Shown here piece by piece: positions 35,222 through 46,529 of a stretch of 64,000 nt of DNA; position 1 is the first letter of the stretch, and each line of letters starts with the position of its first letter. This DNA is from Leucaena leucocephala (Eukaryota > Streptophyta > Magnoliopsida > Fabales > Fabaceae), in NCBI GenBank assembly GCA_037074615.1, contig CM073562.1, positions 6,867,001 through 6,931,000 on the forward strand. Direction: 5' to 3'. The notes beneath the pieces were generated by a model that saw only the letters and a program-made list of their open reading frames with translations, did not search any database and had not been told where the DNA came from. The translations under genes and the position numbers were made by a program.

Positions 35222-35603
35222 TAGTGTGTGTTTGGGTGTATGGTTTAAAAAGTTATTTTAGGCAAAATTTTGGTTTGGAAAATTTTTAAACAAATAACTA
35301 TATTTGTTCAGAATTGATTTTAGCCAAAATCATAATTTTGAATAAGCTAATGAAACTAGCTTTTAAAACACTAAAAAAACTTATGGAATATCCAATTATT
35401 ATATTATCCCTGCTTTTATTACACTCTCTCTCCTCTCCCATCTCTCTTCTCTACCATCTCTCCTCTCTCATACTTTTAATCAAATTATATATTTTTTAGT
35501 AATTTAACAATATGAAAAGTGATTTTACTACTAATCAGAATCTATTCCCAAAATATATTGTTCTCATAATCTATTCTCCAAAAACTAATCCAAACATACC
35601 CCT
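35222..35603 (+). mobile_element. MITE family M, copy B
   Basis: Starts tagtgtgtgtttgggtgtatgg and ends aactaatccaaacatacccc, so the ends are inverted GTGTTTGG/CCAAACA(C). Same internal landmarks as copy A, with a shorter pyrimidine tract and fewer 'ctattc' units. It follows copy A after about 27 bases. Confidence 0.75.
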
Positions 35604-35671
35604 AAACACAATTATTTAGGCAAAAAATACTTTCAAACTTTGGAATGACTGAAACGTCATGCCACACATGG

Positions 35672-36211
35672 TGGGTGTTTGGTAAACACCTAAACTTAAG
35701 TTTAGGCAAAACTTAGGTTTTAAGAAATTTTAAAACAAACAGTTATATTTGTTCAAAAAGACTTTTAGATTAAACCATGATTTAAAACTAAAGTTTTAGA
35801 TAAACTAGTCAGAGTAGCTTATGGAATAATAAAAGAGCTTATAGACTAACTAATTACTATATTAACCCCTACTTTTTCTTACATACCCTCTCCTCTCTCT
35901 TCTATTTTTTCTTACACCCTCTCTCATCTCTCCTTTCTTTTTTACACCTTCTCTCCTCTCTCTTTTTTTTATACACTATCTATCTTCTCTCATATCTCAT
36001 ATCTCATCATTCATCTCTCTTCATTTAATACTCATACCTTTTTTTTTATAATTTATTAATAATAAAAGTACTTCTAGAGATAACTATCCGAATACTCATT
36101 TATTCAAAACTACTTTTTTTTATAAACTCTTCTCTAGAAGTCATTTTCTAAAAGTTACCCCAAAATCTTTTTTTTCATAAGACATTTTTCAAAAGCTTAT
36201 CCAAACATGCC
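35672..36211 (+). mobile_element. MITE family M, copy C
   Basis: Starts tgggtgtttggtaaacacc and ends agcttatccaaacatgcc. It shares 'aagagcttatagactaactaattactat' and a long CTCTCTTCT/TCTCATATCTCAT tract with copies A and B. Over its whole length it is the reverse complement of copy D at 51501-51980, to which it is more similar than to A or B. Confidence 0.8.
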
Positions 36212-36900
36212 TATAACATGTTTCTGCCCATCAAAGAAGCAAGCATGCCTTGCATATTGCACTTTTTTTTATAAACATGGATGTTATCATATTAGGGGAA
36301 ATCCATACACTTTAAATTTTTTATATAAAAAAATTTAAGTGAGTTTAGCATCAGTCTCTCACCAAAATTAAAATACATCCCTATAGTTCAAAGAGTATGT
36401 ATAAAAGACTCATGAGATTGCCTACTAAAATTTTTTCACAATGATAGAATATATTGAATTTATGTCTTTGTGGAATATAAATATATTTTTTTTATTACCC
36501 ACCCGGTTCACCAGAGTTTTGCCCTTACTACATCCGGATTTGACTCTCATTGCGCATTGGCTATGGTGGATGAGTTTCCTAATAAAAATTTTCTGCATAT
36601 GCCAAGGCTCGAACTCAAAATTTCACTTAAACGATATCAAACCACTTATCACTCAAACTAACCCCTATTGATAGACTATAAACACATTTATTATCATATA
36701 TGGTAACTCTTATTAGAGCCCGGTCTCTTTCTTGCCTTAGGCCTATTAGTTTATTCTTTTTTTGAAGATATATCTTCTACGTTCTAAATCTCAAAATGCT
36801 AAATATATCTTTATCTAAACAAAAAAAAACATGTACTATTATGCCAAAAAAAAGAAGCAAGTACCAGCCCTAGATGAGGTTACCATCATCATTCAATTTA
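36212..36900. other. Intergenic sequence; possible short dispersed repeat at about 36500-36665
   Basis: The stretch 'acccacccggttcaccagagtttt ... ccaaggctcgaactcaaaattt' looks like a dispersed non-coding repeat: two overlapping frames are open through it without any family motif. A distantly similar segment occurs near 47225-47310. Otherwise nothing is recognised. Confidence 0.35.
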
Positions 36901-37204
36901 AATCCCTACGCCGGGTATATAATTCGGGCGTTGGACTAAATACCCGGCCCAACTTTGTACACGCCGTTCGAACCTAATGCATGGGCAACGCTTGGGTCTT
37001 TGGGGAGAAAAATAAAGGCCGTCTTCTTCGTCCTGTAACTCTTTCATCAACGGAACTTCGTGTCCCTCCTTTTTATCGTGGACTCAAGTTATTACTGGTG
37101 AGGCCAAGCGTTACAGAATCTAGTACTAGCTTATTATCTGAATCACTTGGACTTTGAATAGCGAGGTTTTAGTCTGTGACGTTCTCTAAAAGCTTGCGCA
37201 TAAG
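36901..37204 (+). promoter_or_regulatory. MAK16 promoter and 5' leader
   Basis: A GC-richer 300-base segment in AT-rich surroundings directly upstream of the MAK16 ATG. It contains ggcccaa (36946-36952), a reverse-orientation site II element (TTGGGCC), and a second GGCC (37018-37021). Site II motifs are common upstream of plant ribosome-biogenesis genes, which fits the gene. The transcription start cannot be placed. Confidence 0.45.
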
Positions 37205-40200
37205 ATGCAGCATGACGAGGTTATATGGCAAGTTATCAGGCACAACCACTGCAGTTTCATGGCCAAGTAGCTGATTTTTTGCCTTCATCTTTGTTTCTAT
37301 TCTTTGCTTTCTCTTTGTATACTTTGACAAATGACAAATAATTTCATTTTCTTATGGGGTTTTGCAGAATCGCGACTGGGAATTTCTGTAGAAACCCGTA
37401 TAATGTGACTGGAATTTGCAACCGAAGTTCGTGCCCTTTGGCCAATAGTCGATATGCCACCATTCGAGATGAGAATGGTACCTTGATCTTTCTTTTCTTT
37501 ACTCTTACTCTATACGTTTCATCTGAGCTTAAGTCTTTACATTTCATACATATAGTTAGTTTTGGCGAGAAATTGGCGGTTATGGAGTAAGAGTTTGTGG
37601 ATTATGTTATTGAATGTTTTACCTATATGAACTTACACAATAAAACTGCTAGTTGAGGTCTTGTCTTTTGAGAATCACTTGAAGAATTAGAGATGCAATA
37701 TATATCTGACTGAGCTTAATCTTTTATGCTGTTTATTTCTGCTATTTTTTCTGTGTGTATATATTGGACAATTTACTTGGACACATCAACTATATGATGA
37801 TATACTTAAGAATGATACAAGTCATGCTGCTTTCAAAACATGCAAATAATGATACAGTTGCATTGTGTACTGCAGGAGTATTCTACCTTTACATGAAAAC
37901 TATAGAAAGAGCTCATATGCCGAACAATCTGTGGGAAAGAGTTAAGCTTCCTAGGAATTATGAAAAGGCGCTTGAAATCATTGACAAACATCTGGTATCA
38001 AACATCTAAATAGTCTATACGACTACTGGGTATTACATGTTTTACTAATATTTTCATAATTTCATAATTGGTTGATTTGCCTGAACTTTTTTGCTTGGAC
38101 AGATTTATTGGCCCAAGTTTCTTGTACACAAAACAAAGCAGCGACTGACCAAAATGACCCAGATGCGGATACGCATGAGGAAACTTAGTTTGAAGACAAG
38201 GTTGAAATCTCATATTCTCCATCTCTTTCTATGTAAAGTGATGCCTATTTTACCTGCTGGGAAATTTAGATGCTGAAATCTCTCGTTTAGTAGAATCAGA
38301 CAACATTAATTTTGTGTGTGATTGTCTACAAAGGGAAAGATGCATAAGATTATTATGATCGGAAGTAAAAACTTGTGGACCTAAGCATTTTACCCAATAA
38401 TTATGATTGGAAGTAAAACATCAGGATATCTTGTGTCATGTATGTTTTCTATTGTTTTGCATGAGCTGCCTCAAGCATTCTGGTTTTATTGGTAAATTGA
38501 GCCAATTATCAACATATTGATTCAGAGAGAGTGACAACTTAAATTTGCAAACTGAGAGGAAACCTTTGTGATAGAAGGGGTTATATATGAAGGAAGAGTC
38601 CTCTTCATGGGCAGAAGTCTGAAGGGTTTAGAATTTTGGCCCTAGTTTGGGATGAATCACTTTTATAAAAGCATTATGAGTGGCAAAATTCTCTACTTAG
38701 TCTAACATGTATACTGGAAACCCTATTCGTAGCCTTCAGGGATCTAAAACAGACTTGAGGTTTGTGTGACTTAAAGTATCCCTATGGCATTGCCTGTGTC
38801 AATCACACAAATTTATTAAAGATTTGGTCACCATCTTAAAATGCTCAAGCAATGCCATTTTTTTAATCAGAATGGGTTAAATCATGAAACACTAATAATC
38901 AATGCTTGAAACAAGAAAATATATAGATATTCAGTCTTTCATATCTTGTTTGTTATCCTATATTCTTGTTTGATATCCTATATTCAGTGTATGGTCTACT
39001 TAGTCTTCTGGCGTATTTGGTTGATTGTTGTCTTATTGCATTGCATTTCTTGCATTATAAATTATGAATATTTTATAACAGTTACCTTGTTCGTTGAAAA
39101 TTCTTGTTATGCATTTGAGATTTTCATCATTCAAGGTTTTTTGTTATATCTTCTATACTCCATTAATATTTCCTTGGTTAAATTCATGCTGCTTTCCCTT
39201 ATTGGCCTCTTTTCTACTCTGTAATAAATACTACTTCTAGATGATATGCTTGAAGCCTACATGTCCTTGATCTATATTTGGGTTGTTATGCATAATGCAT
39301 TAGTAGAATTTTCATTTATCACCATAATAACCAGATTCATCATATAGGTGACATTGTTATGTTATTTTGGACAGGGAAAAAATAATGACGACCCCAAGGA
39401 AAGAAAAAAAGAGAGAAACTAGAAGAGAAGAGAAGGCCGAGAAGGCAGCATTGTTAGACAAGGTTATACTTAATCCTACTTTGATTTCACCTATACATAT
39501 TAAATCTAATGTTCCCTCACTAATGCTAATCTATTTTATATAGGCTATTGAAAATGAGCTTTTGGAACGCCTTCATAAAGGAGTTTATGGACCTGGTGAC
39601 ATTGTTAATTATCCTCTAAAAGAGTACAATAATGTTCTTGATATGGAGAAGCTTCAACCAGCAGAAGAGGAAGATGAAGAAGTATGCTTCTGTAGATCCT
39701 TTCTTTCTTTTTCCTCAACTATCACATATATTGAACATACAAGGTTGCAGTTTGACATAATGAAATGCCTCATTGTTTTAATGTCTTAATTTTGTTTTCT
39801 AAACGTACAGGAACCTGAGGTTGAATATGTGGAAGGTTATGATGAGTTTGAAGGGGAAGATGATATGGAGGATTTTGCTGGCTTTGGGATTCATGAGGCT
39901 CCAGACGATTATAACGGTGATGAAAATGGTATAGTTTGGTCCAGAAGCTTTGCAATTTGCATGTGATGTGTCTAATATTTCTATCGCAGAACATTTTATT
40001 AGTATCTGCTTGGCCTTTCAAATGGATTTAACCTAAAAGTTAATGAGTTCTTCATAATATTGTGACCCCTTGGTAATGTTACAAGAAATAGCATAGGGAA
40101 CACAGGAGACTACTGGTGTGATTAGGAATCACAACTTTCATTAGACAAAACAGTTGCAACTCTCTAAACTCAAATACTCTTCCAGATCAGAACATAAATC

Positions 40201-42219
40201 TTTTTTCACAGATTATAACTACACTGATTACAATACAACACTCACTGACATCACAGAGAATACAAATGGAGACATGGGTTTTGAAATGGCAGAGTAAACT
40301 CAGAGAAAACTAAACTGGACAATTGGTTGTTTTAGTTAAATAACTAGCTTCTTGAATTGGTCAAAGAAAAATAAATCATGTATGTTAATACAAGTGTACA
40401 ATGCTTGTGTCTAAATATTTTGTCATTCAGATGCCATATTGCATCATGATACATCAGTTTATTCATGTTATGCTCTAAAATTGTTGGAAATAGCAGAGAG
40501 TAAACTCTTTGAAGAGGTTGATGCCAAGAAAAAGGTTGTTTTATTCAATGGTAGAAAGACGATACTTATGGGCACATATCCTAGGTTATTAGATGATTCT
40601 AGGATCTGTCTAGATTGCAAAATATTAATATAAGACTTAGTTGGAGGGTTGAATTTAGTCCCAATATAAGACCTTAATCCATTTTATATCTAATATTTAT
40701 AATTTTCTCTTAAACCAATTTACCTTACTTATAAACTGATATAACCTAATGTTATATATGAATATTTTGAGGAGATTATGGTACATTTATTATAATTAAT
40801 TAATTTATTTGGCTAGTTTAATCTACCCAAATTAGTCAAATATATCTTATATTAAGGACCAAAAGGAGTATCTAAAAGAATCAAAATAAATCAACAGAAT
40901 TAAATAAATAGAATCTGCTGTCTTCCCAGTGAATCATAAGCTACCGCTTAAAAGACCTAATTTATAATTGACCTAGCTAATTTGGGCCTAAGCCCACTAT
41001 GGCAACAATACTGTTTTTAATTTTAGACAATATAAGTGTGAAATGCACACTTATTGTAAAAAGCACAATGTAATCGGGTATTTGGTGAAGCAGCAGGAAC
41101 TGATGAGGAAGGTTTCGTAGCTGTTCACAAGAAGTCAACAAAGAATAGACGACCTGAGAACAATGTACTTGACAAAAAATCAAAGAAAGCAAGGGTCCTT
41201 GTTGAGGTAATGACTTGCTGTGTTCCAATTCTTTTTAATGGTGCTGGATTTTTGCTGCAATAAATCCATTTTTATGGTTGATGTTTTATGTCTGTTTTCT
41301 GGTACTTAGTTTGCCTATCAGTATATCTTTGTTCCTGAAATATTAGGAAGAATGCCTATTATTGATTTTAAATAGTTGATGCCTCATGCTAGAAAGGATA
41401 AATGCCTATTGGTACAACTTGAGAATAAAAATACACACTTGGACATGTGGCAGGACTTGATTTGAGTTAACCCACACAACCAATTCAGTAGCTGCCACTT
41501 GTGCAGGTGTGTTTTTATGTATAAAATGATTCCACTAAATATCAGGGTTCTTGAAAGCAAACTAATGGCAGTGGGATGCATAACTGTTATTAACTCTGCT
41601 AACTTTGTAGGTCTCTTCAATAATATAATTCTGTGACCATGCATGTGTTATTCAAGTACTTTATGCAGATCTGCATATCCACACATGCCCTTTACTTTTT
41701 CCTATTCCAAGGATGTTATCTAGTTTAACCAAGTTTAGTATTGCTTGCGTTTCAAAAATTGGTTCTTGGTATTAACTATACGATTTACAATATGCAAACA
41801 CGTCAATCATATTAATGGAAGTATTATTGTTTTTGAAGAATAAAAGGAATAAGTATTTCTCTACTCGTTAATATATGACATTTAACTGATTTGATTAGAT
41901 TAAGGAAGTTAGTTAATATGTCATATTTTTTAATACATACTAATCATCTTCCTTAATTCCATCTCTTCCTCTCTTATTTAATTATTATCGAAAGAGTATC
42001 AATATGAGCAATTTAAAAAAAAATGATAAATATAAAAAATGGCTTAAACTGTCACTACATGGGTCAAATCGTTCTTCATGACCAAATTCATGTTATGCAT
42101 GAAATACAATTTATTTCCCCTGTGGCACTTCAAATTACATTCGAATTGTATTTCAGGTTGAGGGTGAAGATGCTGATGAAAGACAAAGGGCTGTTCAATT
42201 AGTTGCCACTCCATCGTGA
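37205..42219 (+). CDS. MAK16: MAK16 homologue, 60S ribosome biogenesis factor (nine exons)
   Basis: Exons inferred from protein similarity and GT-AG signals: 37205-37266, 37368-37477, 37876-37994, 38103-38200, 39375-39462, 39544-39681, 39811-39928, 41094-41206, 42157-42219. They total 909 bases, 302 residues, with all phases consistent and no internal stop. The product starts MQHDEVIWQVIRHNHCSF. It holds the conserved Cys cluster FCRNPYNVTGICNRSSCPLA (residues about 27-46), YLYMKTIERAHMPNNLWERV, HKTKQRLTKMTQMRIRMRKL and ELLERLHKGVYG. An acidic region (EEEDEEEPEVEYVEGYDEFE) precedes a Lys-rich segment and the C-terminus. MAK16 is an essential nucleolar factor for assembly of the large ribosomal subunit; its N-terminal half is the L28e/MAK16 domain. 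Exons 4-5 and 7-9 are separated by introns near 1 kb, partly filled with MITE-like DNA. Confidence 0.95.
40640..40872. mobile_element. Stowaway-like MITE in MAK16 intron 7
   Basis: Left edge contains GTCCCAATATAAGACCTTAA; the right edge, in reverse complement, reads TACTCCTTTTGGTCCTTAAT with ATAAGATAT following. These paired 'GTCC-TAATATAAGA' ends are typical of Stowaway-type elements. It lies wholly inside the 1165-base intron. Confidence 0.45.
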
Positions 42220-43487
42220 ACATTCTCTATTTGCTTTGTGGGTTGAGAGAAAACTGCTATCCTTGACCCACAAGAAAATTGATTCAAGAAATTTTGTATT
42301 TGATACCAAAGTGCTATAGTAGAATAGGAACGGTATGGTTGAGAAAACAGCTATAGTTTTGTTTGTAATGTTTATGGCAAATGCATAATTTTTTTTAAGA
42401 AAAAGCACCAAATAATATTAAAATAACAGGCATAATCTTAGTATCCCACTCATTTTCTCTTGAATCCAGTCTCCGCCATAAGATCTAAAAAGTAAATGGT
42501 TTAGATTTAATATTTTAAAAAATTAGAAAAAGATAAATAAGTTCAAACTATTAAAATATGATATGAATAGTTTGCATCTGCAGCATAAAAAAATAAACAT
42601 AGTTTAATAATAATTTTTTAAAGTATAAATCTAAACCATTAATGGTGAAGATTTGATTTTGAGACAAGGAGAGTGGGATACTATGAGGATCCAAACCCAA
42701 GATAAAATGATTGATACACGGGGCACCTAGTGAGAGGCCAGGCATAAAAGTTAGAGGAAGCAAAATATTCAAATTTATCAGATACAATTACAAAGAAGAA
42801 GCAAGTAGCCAAAAGATTAACAAAAAGACTTAAATCAGAACAAGCTGCAACTGAAGCAAGAGAGCTAAAAGCTATGGAGCTAACAATCTTAGTCTTCAAT
42901 ACCTCCAAGCTACCATAACTTTAGATGGTAAATGTCATAATTTATGGTCTAATTTAAGAGTCAATATTTATCAAAAGATTTGGACCAAATTTGAAAGCAC
43001 AAATCCGACGTTTGAAAACTAATGAGATTTTTAACTTTCTTACACTTCTTAGGGAAATATTTTTCTTGAAGCAATTCCCATTCTCTCGTCTTCTGAAATT
43101 AAGCCACTAGACACAGATTTAAGAACACAGGAACATCAATTAATATTGAAGATAGCAGAGTGCTGCTGAACAATCTCATCTTCTCGTTTGATGAACTTTT
43201 CTTTTAGACTTGAAAGATTATGGATGAAACTTCAATGAGATTTAAACCCAGAACTGGAGCTGTTTTATGCAAACCCATTTCACTGTAAAATTAATTACCA
43301 AAATCGTTTTATAATCATTAACACATTTAATTAAATATAAAATTTGATTTTTACAAATAGTTAAAACCATCCAGCCGTGATTACATGAATAATTTATGTA
43401 TTGTACAACCTATAAAAATGTGTAAATTATTTTAATCTTTTGCTAGTGATTACATTTCGTCAGTCACTTTTTTAGTTTTTAAATAAT
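42220..43487. other. MAK16 3' side and intergenic sequence
   Basis: The first few hundred bases after the MAK16 stop are presumably its 3' UTR (aataaa-like signals are not clear). The rest is AT-rich. A minus-strand frame at 42908-42681 begins like a signal peptide (MEVLKTKIVSSIAFSSLASV), but shows no recognisable mature domain; not called as a gene. Confidence 0.4.
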
Positions 43488-44335
43488 ATTCCTTTGATCC
43501 TTAATATAAGATATAATTAAAGAGTTTATATTGATTCTAAATATAAGATATATATATTTTTATATTTATCAACTTTTCCTAAATTACTCCTATTGATATT
43601 TTTTTTCAATAATAATCAAGTAAGAGAGGGAGAGAGTTAAAGAAGGTGATCATGATACAACAACAACAACAAGCATTATCCCATTAAATGGAGTCAGCTA
43701 TATGGATCATATGATGCCATTGTGCTCTATCAAAAACTAAATCCTTAGATAGGCTATTGACCAGGAAATCCCGTTCAATGACCTCTTTGAGCGTTCTCTT
43801 TGGCCTTCTTCTACTCCTTTTAACCGGTGTCCATACTATTTAATCCACCATCTTCACCGGCGCATCCCTTGGCCTTCTTTGTACATGTCCAAACCACCTA
43901 AGACGGTTCTCTACCATTTTCTCTTCAATAGGTGACACTCCAACTCTTCCTCATATATGTTCATTACGAATCTTATTTTTTCTTGTATGCCCACAAATCC
44001 ATTTCAACATCCTCATCTCAGCTACCCTAACTTATGCTCTTACTGCCCTTTTAAAGCCCAACATTCACTTTCATAAAGTATTGCTGGTCTTATAGCAGTG
44101 TGATAAAACTTTCCTTTTACTTTATCTAGTTTTTTCCGATCACATATAACCCCAATAGCCTTTCTCCACTTAAACCATTCGACCTGAATTATATGATAAA
44201 TATCTTCCAAAATTTCACCGTCCGAAGGTGATCATGATATTTTAAAAAAAATACCATATTAATTAACTTAACTAACTTTTTTAATCTAAAAAAATTAGTT
44301 AAATAAGTTATATATTAAGTATAGGATGGGCAATT
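43488..44335. mobile_element. Stowaway-like MITE, interrupted by a LINE fragment
   Basis: Left part starts ttcctttgatccttaatataag; right part (44240-44335) ends, in reverse complement, with a similar 'CCATCCTATACTTAATATATAA' edge. The RTE-like insert with its duplications sits between them. The end match is imperfect, so the boundaries are approximate. Confidence 0.4.
43658..44223 (-). mobile_element. RTE-like LINE, 5'-truncated 3' end
   Basis: Flanked by a perfect 16-bp duplication gaaggtgatcatgata (43642-43657 and 44224-44239). On the minus strand it encodes scraps of the C-terminal part of a plant non-LTR retrotransposon protein, including NRLRWFGHV-like and KRSLNGISW text, and finishes in GCTTGTTGTTGTTGTTG, i.e. 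a (TTG)n tail. The text around 'aatggagtcagctatatggatc' is the usual plant RTE 3' end. Stops and frameshifts are present. Only about 566 bases remain, as expected for incomplete reverse transcription. Confidence 0.9.
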
Positions 44336-44514
44336 ATTTTCCTTATCATTCCAATCATGCAATACCCATTACCCACAACGGAATCACTACACTAAATTAT
44401 TTTTTTAATAAACTCTCTAAAGTGTCTAAAAATAACATATATTAAGTTTAAAAGGTCATAAAGCTCCAATCAAATTGGTAAAAATGCTCCTTTTGTGTAT
44501 GGGCCTATGGCAGC

Positions 44515-45286
44515 TAGGGGTGTTTATAAAACGCGTGGCCCGATATGTTTACTCGATCTGGTAAAAAAAGTCTTGCCCAGCCCAATAAATATAGGGCAGT
44601 ACTAGGTATCAGGCTGCATCATATTTTTTTTGGGCTGGGCACCGGACAGGGGGTTGCCCTGCCCTGCCCTACCTATGAACACTCATTCTTTTATTTTTTT
44701 TTTATTTTTCTTCCTAGATACTATACTTGGAAGGGAGAATATGATAGTTACTTGTTGACTAAAGAGTCATTTTAGAAATATGAGTAGTTAAGTAGATAAG
44801 TTGCGTCTTTTAATATTTATAACTATATTGATTTTTTCTTTTTCTTTAACTTTACTAATCATAATATAATTATATTAAATTATAATTATTATTTTATTTT
44901 TTTTAGATGCTTCATTCTTGTTAACATTTGAGAAATTGATAAAGTTGCAATTACAAATTACTTATACTTCAAGGCTTTTTTTTATATGCAATAAATTTCA
45001 AGACTTTAATTATTATCTTTTTATTGTCTTATTTTTAGTAGATTATAAATATTATTTAACTCTTGAAGACATATGAATATGATATTATTTTAGAAGTTTA
45101 TAATTGCTAATTGTTTTCCACAACATGAGGATAACATCACAACTTGGGTGTATCCAACCCGCCTATGCCTAACCCAACCTAAAATAGTTAGGGCTTTTAT
45201 TGGGCAGGGTCGAGCATCGGGCTACAAAATACAGCCCATACTTTTTTCTAGTAGGATTTGCCTTTCTCAACCCATGAACACCCTTA
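44515..45286. mobile_element. hAT-like MITE with 8-bp target duplication
   Basis: Begins taggggtgtttataaa and ends atgaacaccctta, inverted repeats of about 14 bases (AGGGGTGTT-AT). The flanks are atggcagc (44507-44514) and atggtagc (45287-45294), 7/8 identical, the length expected of hAT elements. The inner ends contain GGGC/GCCC-rich text (for example gcccagcccaataaatatagggc) and the middle is AT-rich and non-coding. Confidence 0.85.
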
Positions 45287-45737
45287 ATGGTAGCATTTGA
45301 AAGAATTTTTTAACTATCACTCCTCTTTATTATAAATCTATTTTAATTAGTTATAATATACTAAGAAATAATAGTTAAATAATTAAATATACCTTCAAAT
45401 GATAACTTTTAAATTTAATCTTATTCTTTATCTATATTTACATATAATTTTTACCTCCTTTTTCTCTTTCCAATGAGAATTAAATAACAATAAAATTAGA
45501 AAACAATTATTAATAGCTTTTAAGTAAACTCATTTAAAACCAAAAAATTCTTTTACAAGTGGATTTATAATAAGGACGAGAGTGATACGTTTCTTTAAAA
45601 ATCCTGCCTCAAAAAAGATTAAATGTCATATGCATAATCCATTACAAAATGGTGGGGCGTGGGGGGTGGGAAAAACCCTTCATAACCCCTTGTAGAACTT
45701 CCTACATTGATGTAAATGTGAAGTAAAAAAAGCATAA

Positions 45738-46424
45738 CTAAATATCAGCACGATCAAGCATATCCACTAAAGTCAACCTCCTTGGAAATCTTGGAGGCAG
45801 CCTCAAGACCAAGCCATCTTCAATCTTAATTGGTAAATGGGTTGCCACAATCACAATCCCACCATTTTTTCTGTGTTCTGCAATTATGTACTCAAGCAAC
45901 TTCACCCCTTCGTCATCTAATGCAACTGAAGGCTCATCGAGCAACCAAATCGGACGATCGATCGCCAACAATCTAGCAAGTTGTAATCTTTTCCGCTGGC
46001 CCATTGACAATCTACTTGGCCTCTCATTAGCCAATCTTCCGAGACCCATCAACTCGAGTGCAGGCAAGGACCTACCTTGCTTGCCTTCAAGAACTTCAAA
46101 CCATTGAACATTGTCAAGAACTGTAAACTTCTCTTTAATGGCATCCTTGAGGGAAAGCCAGTTGAGCTGAAGCTTATACTGATGAAATATTCCAGATTGT
46201 GTAATGTCATGGCCATTCCAAAGGATTTCACCGGCTGAAGGACGGGAAAATCCAGCTAACATGCGCAGGAAAGTTGTCTTACCAGAGCCATTTGCGCCTG
46301 TTAAAACAAGTGCACCACCATCATGAAGGGATACATTCACGTGATGAAGAATTTGTTGCGCATTTCTCATGCAGGAAACGTTGTTGAGGAGAAGACGAGG
46401 AAGTGGAGGTTTTCTGAGAGACAT
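45738..46424 (-). CDS. CCMA: Cytochrome c maturation ATP-binding protein CcmA (ABC transporter I family member 1)
   Basis: A single uninterrupted frame of 228 codons, ATG at 46424-46422. The protein is colinear and highly similar to plant ABCI1/CCMA, which has about 229 residues. Walker A GANGSGKT is at residues 43-50, the ABC signature LSMGQRKRLQLA at 139-150, Walker B IWLLDEPS at 159-166 and the switch His in ATHLP at about 196. The product is the ATPase of the system I heme-handling ABC complex, partnering the mitochondrially encoded CcmB-type membrane subunit, and is needed for cytochrome c maturation in plant mitochondria. The start fits the family N-terminus (PPLPRLLLNNVSCMRNAQQI). No cleavable presequence is evident. 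It converges with MAK16. Confidence 0.97.
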   Translation of the reverse strand: MSLRKPPLPRLLLNNVSCMRNAQQILHHVNVSLHDGGALVLTGANGSGKTTFLRMLAGFSRPSAGEILWNGHDITQSGIFHQYKLQLNWLSLKDAIKEKFTVLDNVQWFEVLEGKQGRSLPALELMGLGRLANERPSRLSMGQRKRLQLARLLAIDRPIWLLDEPSVALDDEGVKLLEYIIAEHRKNGGIVIVATHLPIKIEDGLVLRLPPRFPRRLTLVDMLDRADI

Positions 46425-46525
46425 TAGTGAAATAACTGAAAATGAAGGTTTCAGTTGATGATTCAGATCAATGCATTTGATCTTCTGGTTTCACCAGCAC
46501 ATAGGCAATTCCACCAGCATAAATC
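46425..46525 (-). other. Probable 5' UTR exon segment of CCMA
   Basis: Upstream of the CCMA ATG on the minus strand there is a good acceptor (ttatgacag) ending at 46526, so the leader is probably spliced. The first exon is not certain; the GC-rich stretch at 48803-49131 is one candidate. Confidence 0.4.
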
Positions 46526-46529
46526 CTGT

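Noticed and set aside
36441..36671. Two overlapping open frames with protein-like text
   Set aside because: Both frames are open through what looks like a dispersed non-coding repeat; neither shows a family motif.
42681..42908. Minus-strand 75-codon frame with a signal-peptide-like start
   Set aside because: The N-terminus resembles secreted small peptides, but no mature domain follows and the frame continues with unremarkable sequence.
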